Below are positions 14,858 through 21,813 of a DNA stretch of 21,813 nucleotides, in pieces. The stretch is from Fragilaria radians (Eukaryota; Bacillariophyta; Fragilariophyceae; Fragilariales; Fragilariaceae), in contig CAAAJI010000775.1 of NCBI GenBank assembly GCA_900642245.1, forward strand, positions 1 to 21,813, given 5' to 3'. Each line of letters starts with the position of its first letter. Positions within the stretch are counted from its first letter, which is position 1. The notes below the pieces were generated by a model. It saw nothing but the letters and a program-made list of their open reading frames with translations, made no database searches and was not told the origin of the DNA. Position numbers and translations under genes: made by a program.

Positions 14858-17002
14858 TAGCGCTTGAAGATTCGAAGGCTCAAGCTTGGCGGATTCAAGA
14901 GCTTCGTTGAATCGGCCGAATTGAGAATCGAGCCGGGGCTCACGGGCGTTGTCGGGCCCAACGGCTGCGGCAAGTCCAATTTGCTCGAAGCGATCCGTTG
15001 GGTGATGGGCGAGGCCAGTGCCAAGAGCCTGCGGGGCGGCGGCATGGAAGATGTCATCTTCGCCGGCACTGCAACGCGACCGGCGCGCGATTTCGCCGAA
15101 GTGTCCCTGCTTATCGAGCGTGATGGAGCCGATCACGGCGGCACGTCGGGCGAAAGCGAAGTCACCAGGCGGATCGAGCGCGGCGCGGGATCTGCCTATC
15201 GGATCGACGGGCGCGACGTTCGCCAGAAGGATGTTTCCCTGCTGTTCGCCGACGCGGCGACCGGGGCTCATAGTCCAGCGTTGGTCAGCCAGGGTCGGAT
15301 TGGAGCGGTAATCGCCGCCAAGCCCGTAGAGCGGCGGATGATGCTCGAGGAAGCGGCGGGGATTTCCGGCCTTCACGCGCGCCGCAAGGACGCCGAGCAG
15401 AAGCTGCGCGCGACCGAGGCGAATATCGCGCGGCTCGATGAATTGTTGACCGATCAGGAAGCGCGCGGAAACACGCTGCGACGCCAGGCAAGAGCGGCGG
15501 AGCGCTATCGCTCATTGACCGAGCGAATCCGGGCGGCCGAAGCGAAATTGCTGTTTGCACGCTGGGACGAGGCCCAGGCCGCTGCGACCAAAGCGAGTGA
15601 AGAAGCCGAGGTCGCTCGTGGATCGGTCGAGCGGCTGCAGCAGGCGATGACCGACGCGCAAAACCTGCAGGAAGTCGCCGCGGCGGCGCTCGCCCAGCGG
15701 CGCGAGGCCGCGGTGGAAAAGCGCGATGCCGGCCGCACCATCGCCCATGCCCTCGCCACCGCGCGGGCCCAGCGCGATACGGTCATCCGCCGGCTGACCG
15801 AGCTGGAGCGGCTGGTCAACGCGATTGCCGCCGAAACCGAGCGCGAGAAAGCGCTGAAAGCCGATGCCGGCGGCGCGATTGCCGCGCTCGACGAGGAGCG
15901 GCGGTCGATCGAGGAACGACTCGCGGATGCCGAGAGGATCGGCGCCCGGATTGCAGGCGAACTGACCGCCGCCGAAGCTGCCTCGCGGGAAGCCGAGGCA
16001 ACGCTTGCCGGCCTACTCGCGCGGGACGCGGCGATGCGGGCGGAACGGCATGTGGCAGAAGCCGCGCTGGAGGCGGCGCGCGCTCAGGCCAATCGATTCA
16101 CGGAGGAAGCCGCGCGGCTCGCAGCCCAGGTCGATGCACTCGGCAACGGCAGCGACTTTCGTCTGGCAATCGAGACGTCACGCTCGGCGGGCGAGGCGGC
16201 GGCGGCGGACCTCGCCCGAGCCGAGCTTGCATTGACCGACGCCGAGCGCGGCCGAACCGAGGCGGCGGAGGCGCGCGACGAGCAGGAAAGCCTGCTCGCA
16301 TCTGAACGCGCCGCCTTGAACGCAGCGCGCGGGGAGCGCGATGCTTTAGCGCGCGCGCTGGCGCATGTCGGCGGGGGCGCGGCACTGGCGACGTTGAAAG
16401 CGAAGCCCGGTTATGAGCGCGCGTTGGCGGCCGCGCTAGGCGAGGATCTCGAGGCACCGCTGGGCAGTGACGGCCCACGGCGCTGGCAGGGGAGCCCGGC
16501 CGAAGCAAACGACCCATCGCTGGCGACAGGCCTCGCCCGCCTGCTCGACCACGTGGAAGCACCAGCGGCGCTCCACCGCCGTCTGGCGCAGGTCGGGATT
16601 GTCGACCGGGACGAGGGTCAGGCACTAGCGGTCGGTCAACGGCTGGTGACCCGGGACGGGGTGATGCGCCGATGGGACGGGTTCGTTAGCGTTGGTAGTG
16701 GGGCCGCCGCGGCGGAAAGACTATTGCGCGTCAATCGATTGGCGGAGATCGACCGCCAGCTGCCCAGCCTGGAGGAGTCGCTGGCCAGTGCCGAGGAAGC
16801 GCGCGACAGCGCTGCTGCTGCAGTCGAGTATCAACGCAGCGCGGCAGAGCAGGCGCGCGCCGCTGCCACCGTCGCCGAACGCGCCGCGCGTGAGGCGGCG
16901 CGAAACGGGGATTCAGCCACGGCCGCGCTGGAACGGCTGGAAGGTCAGCGCGCCGCCCTGGTCGACCGGCAGGCCGATCTTGCCAGCCTTGAGAAGGAAG
17001 CG

Positions 17003-17007
17003 AAAAA
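17003..17007 (+). other. First smc frame break: A5 run
   Basis: Frame one runs through GCG AAA AAT CTC GGT and stops at TGA 17015-17017. Skipping one base here continues in the next frame as EAKISVEAAAQSLADLPDP, which resumes plausible SMC coiled coil. The break must lie between about 16985 and 17017; the A5 run is the likeliest place. Confidence 0.75.
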
Positions 17008-17546
17008 TCTCGGTTGAGGCGGCAGCGCAATCGCTCGCCGATTTGCCCGATCCCGCCGCGCTTGGGGTCGAAATCGAAACGGCGCGCGCCGCAGCGATGG
17101 CGGCGGGGGAGGCGGTCGCAGACTGTCGTGCCCGCTCCGCCACCCGGGCTCGCGAAACCGCGACCGACCGGGAACGCCATTCCGCTGCCGGTCGGGAAGC
17201 GGGCGAATGGCGAACCCGCGCACTGATGGCTGACAAGCGGCTCGTCGAAACAACCACCCGCGCCATGGCGATGGAGGATGAGCAGGAAGAATTGGCGGGC
17301 GAGCCCGAGCGACTTGGTATCGAGATCGACCGGCTGGAGCGCCAGGCGTCGGCGAGCGAAGCAGAAGTGTCGGCAGCGGCTGAGGCGGAGCGCGATGCGC
17401 AGGAAGCGGTCGCGGTCGCGGCGCGCGCGCTGGCCGATGCCGGCGAGGGCTTTGCCACTGCAAGGGAGGCGCGCGCGGGCGCGGTGGCCCGGGCCGAGGC
17501 GCAGCAAACCCGCCGCGCCGAGCTGGCGCGCGAATGCGGCGAGAAG

Positions 17547-17552
17547 TTTTGA
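17547..17552 (+). other. Second smc frame break: TTTT followed by TGA
   Basis: The middle frame ends AAG TTT TGA. Skipping one T gives GAG AAG TTT GAA TGC CCC, so ECGEKF continues directly into ECPPPLLP and the C-terminal head. The site is either an extra T in the assembly or a +1 shifty stop, because Phe-tRNA can re-pair perfectly on the overlapping TTT. Confidence 0.8.
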
Positions 17553-18302
17553 ATGCCCCCCGCCGCTTTTGCCCAAGTCGCTTCGGCTCGATTCGACGGC
17601 GCTCGCGCCCGCCGAGGAGGAGCGCGAGACATTCGAGCGCCTGTCCGCCGAGCGCGAACGATTGGGGCCGGTCAACCTCGTTGCCGAGAGCGAGCTTGCC
17701 GAACTCGAGGCCAATCGCCTCGCCGGGGCCGCCGAACGTGACGAACTGCAGGAAGCGATCAACCGCTTGCGTGGCTCGATCGGAAGCCTCAACCGCGAGG
17801 GCCGCGTCCGGTTGCTCGACGCGTTCGAGAAAGTCGACGCTCATTTCCGCAGCCTCTTCACGACCCTGTTCGACGGCGGCCAGGCGCATCTGGAGCTGGT
17901 CGAAAGCGACGATCCGCTGGAGGCAGGGCTGGAGATCATGGCGCAACCGCCCGGCAAGCGGCTAAGCGCGCTGACCCTGCTGTCCGGCGGCGAGCAGGCG
18001 CTGACCGCGGTGGCGCTGATCTTCGGCCTGTTCCTGACCAATCCCGCGCCAATTTGCGTGCTCGATGAGGTCGACGCACCGCTGGACGATGCCAACGTCG
18101 ACCGATTCTGCGACCTGCTCGACCGAATGACCGCCCAGACCGACACGCGCTATCTGATCGTCACCCACAATGCGGTGACGATGGCGCGTATGCACCGGCT
18201 TTATGGAGTAACCATGATCGAGCACGGGGTGAGCCGTCTCGTATCGGTTGATCTTGGCGACGCGGAGCGTTTGCTCGCAGCTGAATGATTAGAATCACTA
18301 TT

Positions 18303-18321
18303 GCGAGTAATTCTCATTATC
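18303..18321 (+). promoter_or_regulatory. Probable Fur box upstream of the siderophore receptor
   Basis: A 19-base AT-rich partial palindrome in GC-rich surroundings matches the classical Fur consensus at 13 of 19 positions by my count, with the right half (TCATTATC) perfect. It lies 30 bases before the receptor start. A weak promoter can be drawn around it (TTGCGA at 18301-18306, 17-base spacer, TAAAGG at 18324-18329), so bound Fur would cover the spacer and block transcription when iron is plentiful. Confidence 0.65.
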
Positions 18322-18351
18322 GGTAAAGGGCTCCCATCTTAAGGGGGCATT

Positions 18352-20490
18352 ATGCGTTTCAGCCTAATTTTATCCTCAGTTTCCATTGTATCGGTAGCCA
18401 TGCCAGCCATGGCCGAGGCGGCGGGCGCGGAAGCGGTCTCTGTTGCGGAGGCGACCAATCCAGCCGCCGCTGTCGCGGAACTGGACTCGCCAATCGTGGT
18501 CGAGGGTCAGCGCTCAAGCTATGGCGCTGAGACGGTCACCAGTGCCACCAAGACCAACACACCGGTCCGTAATATCCCGCAGGCACTGACGGTCGTTACG
18601 GAAGCGCAGATCGATGATCAGGCCCTGCGCTCGATTGGCGAGTTGTTGACCTTCGTTCCCGGCGCCTCCACCGGCACAGGTGAAGCCAACCGCGATCAGA
18701 TCACCCTGCGCGGCAATAACACCACGGCCGATTTCTTCATCAACGGACTACGCGACGACGTCCAATATTTCCGCGATTTCTACAATGTGGAGCGGGTTGA
18801 AATCCTGAAGGGTCCCAACGCGATGATCTTCGGCCGCGGTGGCGGCGGCGGGATCGTCAACCGCGTCACCAAGCAATCCCGCTTCGAGACGGAGCGGTCG
18901 TTCGATTTGGGCACCACCACTTTCGGCGGTGTTCGCGCGACGGCTGATATCGACCAGCCTGTGACCGGGACCATCGGACTCCGGGTCAACGGTTTGTACG
19001 AAAAAGGCGAAAGTTTCCGCCGACACGTCGATCTTGAACGCTACGGCCTGAACCCGACCATTGGATTTGCCATCGGGCCGGACTCGCGGATCGACCTGTC
19101 CTACGAATATTTCCACGATCGTCGCACGACGGATCGCGGCGTCCCGTCCGTCACCAATCCGACCGCGATCGACAAGCCGCTGAAGGGCTTCGACCGAACC
19201 TTTTTCGGCGATCCGGACGATAGTGAGTCCAATGCCGACATCCATCTGTTCGGCGGCAGCGTCAGCCACCAGCTGGCGGACGGCCTGACCCTGCGCAATC
19301 GCACGACCTTCGGCGACTACAACAAATTCTACCAGAACGTCTTCCCCAGCAACCTCGATGAGGCAACCAACGAGGTCGTGCTGGGGGCGTACAACAGCAC
19401 CAACGACCGTGAGAATTTGATCAGCCAGACCGACCTCGTGTGGGAGAGTCGGCTCAGCGGGATCGATCAGACGCTGCTGGCGGGAGTCGAGCTTGGTCGC
19501 CAATGGTCTCGCAATCGGCGCCTGAGCGGGACCTTCCTTGGCAGCAATCGCGTGCCGCTGAGCGATCCGACAGTAGACCTCCCGGTGACCTACGTGCCGG
19601 CGGCAAGCGATGCCAATAATCGCACGCGGGCCAGCATTGCTGCGGTCTACCTGCAAAGCCAACTCCGCTTCGCCCCATGGATCGAACTGGTCGCCGGAAT
19701 TCGTTACGATCGCTTCAAGCTGGACGTGCGCGACTTGCGCGGTGCCGGAACCGATTTCGAGCGTTCCGACGGTCTTTTTTCGCCGCGCCTTGGATTGGTG
19801 CTCAAGCCAACCGGGAATCTTTCGTTCTACGGGAGCTATAGCCGCTCATTCCTGCCGCAATCGGGCGACCAGTTCAGTGGCCTCGATGTGACCACGGAAG
19901 CGCTCAAGCCCGAGCGCTTCGAGAATATTGAGATTGGGGCCAAATGGGAGCCGATCGATGGTTTGTTGGCGACCGCTGCACTCTACCAGTTGGACCGTAC
20001 CAACACCCGGGCAACCGATCCGCTTAATCCCACCCAAAGCGTACTAACCGGCGCGCAACGCAGCCGCGGGCTTGAGCTAGGGGTAGAGCGGAGCATCACC
20101 GACCGGTGGCAGATTTCGGCCGGCTACGCATGGCAGGAAGCTGAAATCCGCGACACGACCACTGCTGCACCGGCGGGGCGGAAGGTACCATTAGTGCCCA
20201 AGCACAGCTTTGCGTTGTGGAGCCGCTACGAGGTAACCAAGGCGCTCGGCCTGGGCCTCGGCCTCACCGCGCGCTCGAAGAGCTTTGCCTCGATCAGCAA
20301 TCAGGTGGTTCTTCCCGGATACACCAGGGTCGATGCCGCCGCCTTTTACAGGGTGACGCGCGGTGTGGAGGCCCAGATCAATGTCGAAAATCTGTTCGGC
20401 ACCGACTATTTTCCGGCAGCGCATAGCGACAATAATATTGCGCCGGGCGCACCACGCAGCGCGAAGCTGACACTCCGCCTCGGCCTTTAG
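18352..20490 (+). CDS. TonB-dependent siderophore receptor (catecholate/Fiu-like)
   Basis: A 712-residue outer-membrane receptor that would import ferric siderophores using TonB energy. Residues 1-21 are a signal peptide ending in AMA. A TonB-box-like segment (IVVEGQR) is at about 47-53. The plug domain follows: RNIPQALTVVTEAQI, LRGNNTTADFFINGLRDD, and VERVEILKGPNAMIFGRGGG, the strongest plug signature. The rest is the 22-strand barrel with ENLFGTDYF near the end. The plug resembles Fiu or BfrD-type catecholate receptors, but the ligand cannot be assigned. The final residue is Leu rather than the common Phe. AAGGGGG lies 4 bases before the ATG, and a probable Fur box lies upstream. Its stop overlaps that of the convergent UdgX gene. 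Confidence 0.93.
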   Translation: MRFSLILSSVSIVSVAMPAMAEAAGAEAVSVAEATNPAAAVAELDSPIVVEGQRSSYGAETVTSATKTNTPVRNIPQALTVVTEAQIDDQALRSIGELLTFVPGASTGTGEANRDQITLRGNNTTADFFINGLRDDVQYFRDFYNVERVEILKGPNAMIFGRGGGGGIVNRVTKQSRFETERSFDLGTTTFGGVRATADIDQPVTGTIGLRVNGLYEKGESFRRHVDLERYGLNPTIGFAIGPDSRIDLSYEYFHDRRTTDRGVPSVTNPTAIDKPLKGFDRTFFGDPDDSESNADIHLFGGSVSHQLADGLTLRNRTTFGDYNKFYQNVFPSNLDEATNEVVLGAYNSTNDRENLISQTDLVWESRLSGIDQTLLAGVELGRQWSRNRRLSGTFLGSNRVPLSDPTVDLPVTYVPAASDANNRTRASIAAVYLQSQLRFAPWIELVAGIRYDRFKLDVRDLRGAGTDFERSDGLFSPRLGLVLKPTGNLSFYGSYSRSFLPQSGDQFSGLDVTTEALKPERFENIEIGAKWEPIDGLLATAALYQLDRTNTRATDPLNPTQSVLTGAQRSRGLELGVERSITDRWQISAGYAWQEAEIRDTTTAAPAGRKVPLVPKHSFALWSRYEVTKALGLGLGLTARSKSFASISNQVVLPGYTRVDAAAFYRVTRGVEAQINVENLFGTDYFPAAHSDNNIAPGAPRSAKLTLRLGL

Positions 20491-21813
20491 ACTGCAAGCG
20501 CCGCCGCGCGGTCCCGGATGCGCGTGAGGTCGGCCACAAAGCGCTGGCGTTCCGTGCGGCGCGCCTCGGGGTCGGGCAAGCGAAGCAGGAAGCTGGGATG
20601 AACGGTAACCCAGCATTCGCTTCCATCGGCGAGGGTCAGCGGTGCTTCCCGGACCTTTGAGATGGTCACGGTCTTCCCGGTCAGCGATCGCGCAGCGGTG
20701 GCGCCGAGGGCGACCGTCAAGGCGGGACGGATCAGGCCGCGCTCCTGCTCCTGCCACCAGCGGCAAGCGTCGATCTCGCTGATATCGGGGCGCGAATGAA
20801 TGCGCTTTTTCCCGCGGAGAACGAATTTGAAATGCTTGACCGCGTTGGTGACATAGGTGGTCGCCCGATCGATCCCGGCTTCCTTGAGGGCGTCGTCGAA
20901 CAGCTGTCCGGCCGGCCCGACGAAGGGGCGACCCGCGATATCCTCCTGGTCGCCAGGCTGCTCCCCAACGAACAGGATTTTCGCGTCGAGGGGGCCTTCG
21001 CCAAAGACAGTTTGGGTGCCGCATTTGAAGAGGTCGCAGCGCGTACAAACGGCGGCTTCACTCCGAAGCGCATCCCACGAAGCTTCAATATTCGACGACG
21101 GTGGCGCGACCTGGTTCTGGGAGGTTTCGATCATCGCCGCTTCTCGCTTTTGCGCACCGGCGAGCAGGCCGCCAATCAACGCCGTTTCCGGCATGTTCTT
21201 CCAGTATTTCTTTGGCATTTCCTTGGTCATCGCCTTCACCTTGACCCGGGCCGGGTTGAAGATGCTGGCGTAGTAGGTCTTCCAAGTTTCCTCGACCGGG
21301 TCGCCGTCGGGAGCGTCTTGGCGGGTAGCGCCGGGACTCTCGGTGAGGGATGACCCGTCCCAGTGGATTGAAAGCTCGGGGGTCAAGATCGACCAGCGCA
21401 TGTTGGCGAAGCGGCGCGCGAAGAAGCCCCCGGCGAGGCGGACGATGTGGTGGTCCGGCTCGAACCAGGCGACGAAGCGCGTGCCGCCGCCGGGATCGTC
21501 GACCTCCCGGAAGCGGACGAAGGCGTGCATCTTATGCTCGTCCCGACGGACATCCTTGGCCATTCGCTCGAGCCGATTGAGCAATGGGTCGGCACGATCC
21601 TCCATGGCATGGCGGTTGGTTCGCAGCTTGCAGAGCATCGCGTAAAGCAGGGCGAAGCGCTCGGAATCCGAGTGGCAGATTGCGCGACGGGCGAGATCGA
21701 CGAACGACCGGGGGACCGTGAAGCTCGGCCCGGAGGGTGCCAGTGCGGCACTGGCGGCAAACAGATCGAGCTTACCGCCCGTCACCTCCCATATGATCGC
21801 CGATGCCGGGATG
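20487..21813 (-). CDS. DUF4130-UdgX fusion: uracil-DNA glycosylase (5' end outside window)
   Basis: The C-terminal 200 residues are a UdgX-type uracil-DNA glycosylase. Motif A is GEQPGDQEDIAGRPFVGPAG, motif B is VHPSFLLR, and KKRIH corresponds to the KRRIH loop whose histidine in mycobacterial UdgX bonds covalently to the abasic DNA after uracil removal. CTRC and DACRWW supply iron-sulfur cysteines; a position with Cys in family-4 enzymes is His here (VKHFKF). The N-terminal half is a DUF4130 domain (TIGR03915-like), with AKDVRRDEHKMHAFVRFREV and the FARRFANMRWSILTP block. A GTG at 21783-21785 could be a start, but the frame stays open to the edge and encodes IPASAIIWEV, which fits the expected domain N-terminus. 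The gene is therefore probably truncated by the window. A radical SAM partner gene often lies upstream in such loci (from memory); it would be beyond the edge. Confidence 0.9.
   Translation of the reverse strand, partial: IPASAIIWEVTGGKLDLFAASAALAPSGPSFTVPRSFVDLARRAICHSDSERFALLYAMLCKLRTNRHAMEDRADPLLNRLERMAKDVRRDEHKMHAFVRFREVDDPGGGTRFVAWFEPDHHIVRLAGGFFARRFANMRWSILTPELSIHWDGSSLTESPGATRQDAPDGDPVEETWKTYYASIFNPARVKVKAMTKEMPKKYWKNMPETALIGGLLAGAQKREAAMIETSQNQVAPPSSNIEASWDALRSEAAVCTRCDLFKCGTQTVFGEGPLDAKILFVGEQPGDQEDIAGRPFVGPAGQLFDDALKEAGIDRATTYVTNAVKHFKFVLRGKKRIHSRPDISEIDACRWWQEQERGLIRPALTVALGATAARSLTGKTVTISKVREAPLTLADGSECWVTVHPSFLLRLPDPEARRTERQRFVADLTRIRDRAAALAV

Larger units (their letters stand above)
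14864..18288 (+). pseudogene. smc: Chromosome segregation ATPase SMC, frame broken twice by apparent 1-base insertions
   Basis: SMC dimers extrude DNA loops and organise the chromosome for segregation. The first frame (14864-17017) holds Walker A GPNGCGKS at residues 31-38, a long coiled coil and an alphaproteobacterial-type hinge near residues 490-630. The second frame (about 17004-17552) holds only coiled coil. The third (about 17548-18288) holds the C-terminal head: signature LSGGEQALTAVAL, Walker B ICVLDEVDAPLDDANV and the H-loop IVTHN. All parts are present in order. Skipping one base in each of two homopolymers gives a continuous protein of 1140 residues, normal for SMC. The start is TTG with a G-run upstream. 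I use the pseudogene type because the sequence as given does not encode one chain; since smc is usually essential or important, it is probably intact in the cell. Confidence 0.9.

Noticed and set aside
17003..17017. Programmed frameshift at the first smc break
   Set aside because: The codons before the stop (CTC GGT TGA G) do not allow good tRNA re-pairing in the +1 frame. The A5 run is slippery in the -1 sense, which is the wrong direction, so an extra base is more likely.
16731..17946. Two long minus-strand frames (353 and 333 codons) under smc
   Set aside because: Both mirror the coiled-coil part of smc and are rich in Arg, Ser and Ala without any motif. They persist because smc is GC-rich.
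18748..19662. Minus-strand open frame of 304 codons
   Set aside because: Antisense to the siderophore receptor plug and barrel, which shows clear family motifs; the reverse frame shows none.
21783..21785. GTG as the true start of the UdgX fusion
   Set aside because: The frame stays open to the window edge, and the residues before the GTG fit the DUF4130 N-terminus, so the gene most likely begins outside.

Overview
This is a GC-rich, gene-dense stretch of ordinary chromosome from an alphaproteobacterium, most likely of the Sphingomonadales. This placement is an inference. It rests on the alphaproteobacterial type of SMC hinge, the order dciA - DsbA-like lipoprotein - smc, an sdhC-sdhD-sdhA operon, and a TonB-dependent siderophore receptor. 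I see no rRNA, tRNA, CRISPR array, insertion sequence, phage gene or attachment site. No stretch longer than 300 bases lacks a gene.

Layout. (1) 1-263 (+): the 3' end of a ketopantoate reductase-family gene. (2) 260-6780 (-), read right to left: a soluble chemoreceptor, a short-chain dehydrogenase, a subclass B3 metallo-beta-lactamase, prmA, a small one-helix membrane protein, hmgA and a fumarylacetoacetate hydrolase. The dehydrogenase, lactamase and prmA overlap end to start and look like one transcript; hmgA and the hydrolase are a tyrosine/phenylalanine catabolic pair. (3) 6918-10428 (+): sdhC, sdhD and sdhA, then a LOG-family gene where sdhB might be expected. (4) 10441-13452 (-), read right to left: mutY, nudC, a membrane-anchored cytochrome c and a DUF1801 protein. 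(5) 13467-20490 (+): dciA (DUF721), a DsbA-like lipoprotein, smc, then a siderophore receptor behind a probable Fur box. (6) 20487-21813 (-): a DUF4130-UdgX uracil-DNA glycosylase fusion that runs off the right edge.

The most striking feature is smc. It reads through all the expected SMC parts only if two single bases are skipped, one in an A5 run (17003-17007) and one in a T4 run (17547-17550). Two extra homopolymer bases in an essential gene look most like assembly errors, but the second site (TTT TGA) is also a good +1 shifty stop. Other points worth attention are the complete B3 beta-lactamase active site inside a housekeeping operon, the missing sdhB, a chemoreceptor whose globin-like domain seems to lack the haem histidine, and the UdgX fusion with its crosslinking-histidine motif.

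Genes are packed very tightly. Two convergent pairs share stop-codon bases, a third is 12 bases apart, and the divergent pair mutY/dciA has only 14 bases between start codons. I found no clearly new biological system. The window is mainly core metabolism, chromosome maintenance and DNA repair, with a few accessory genes.
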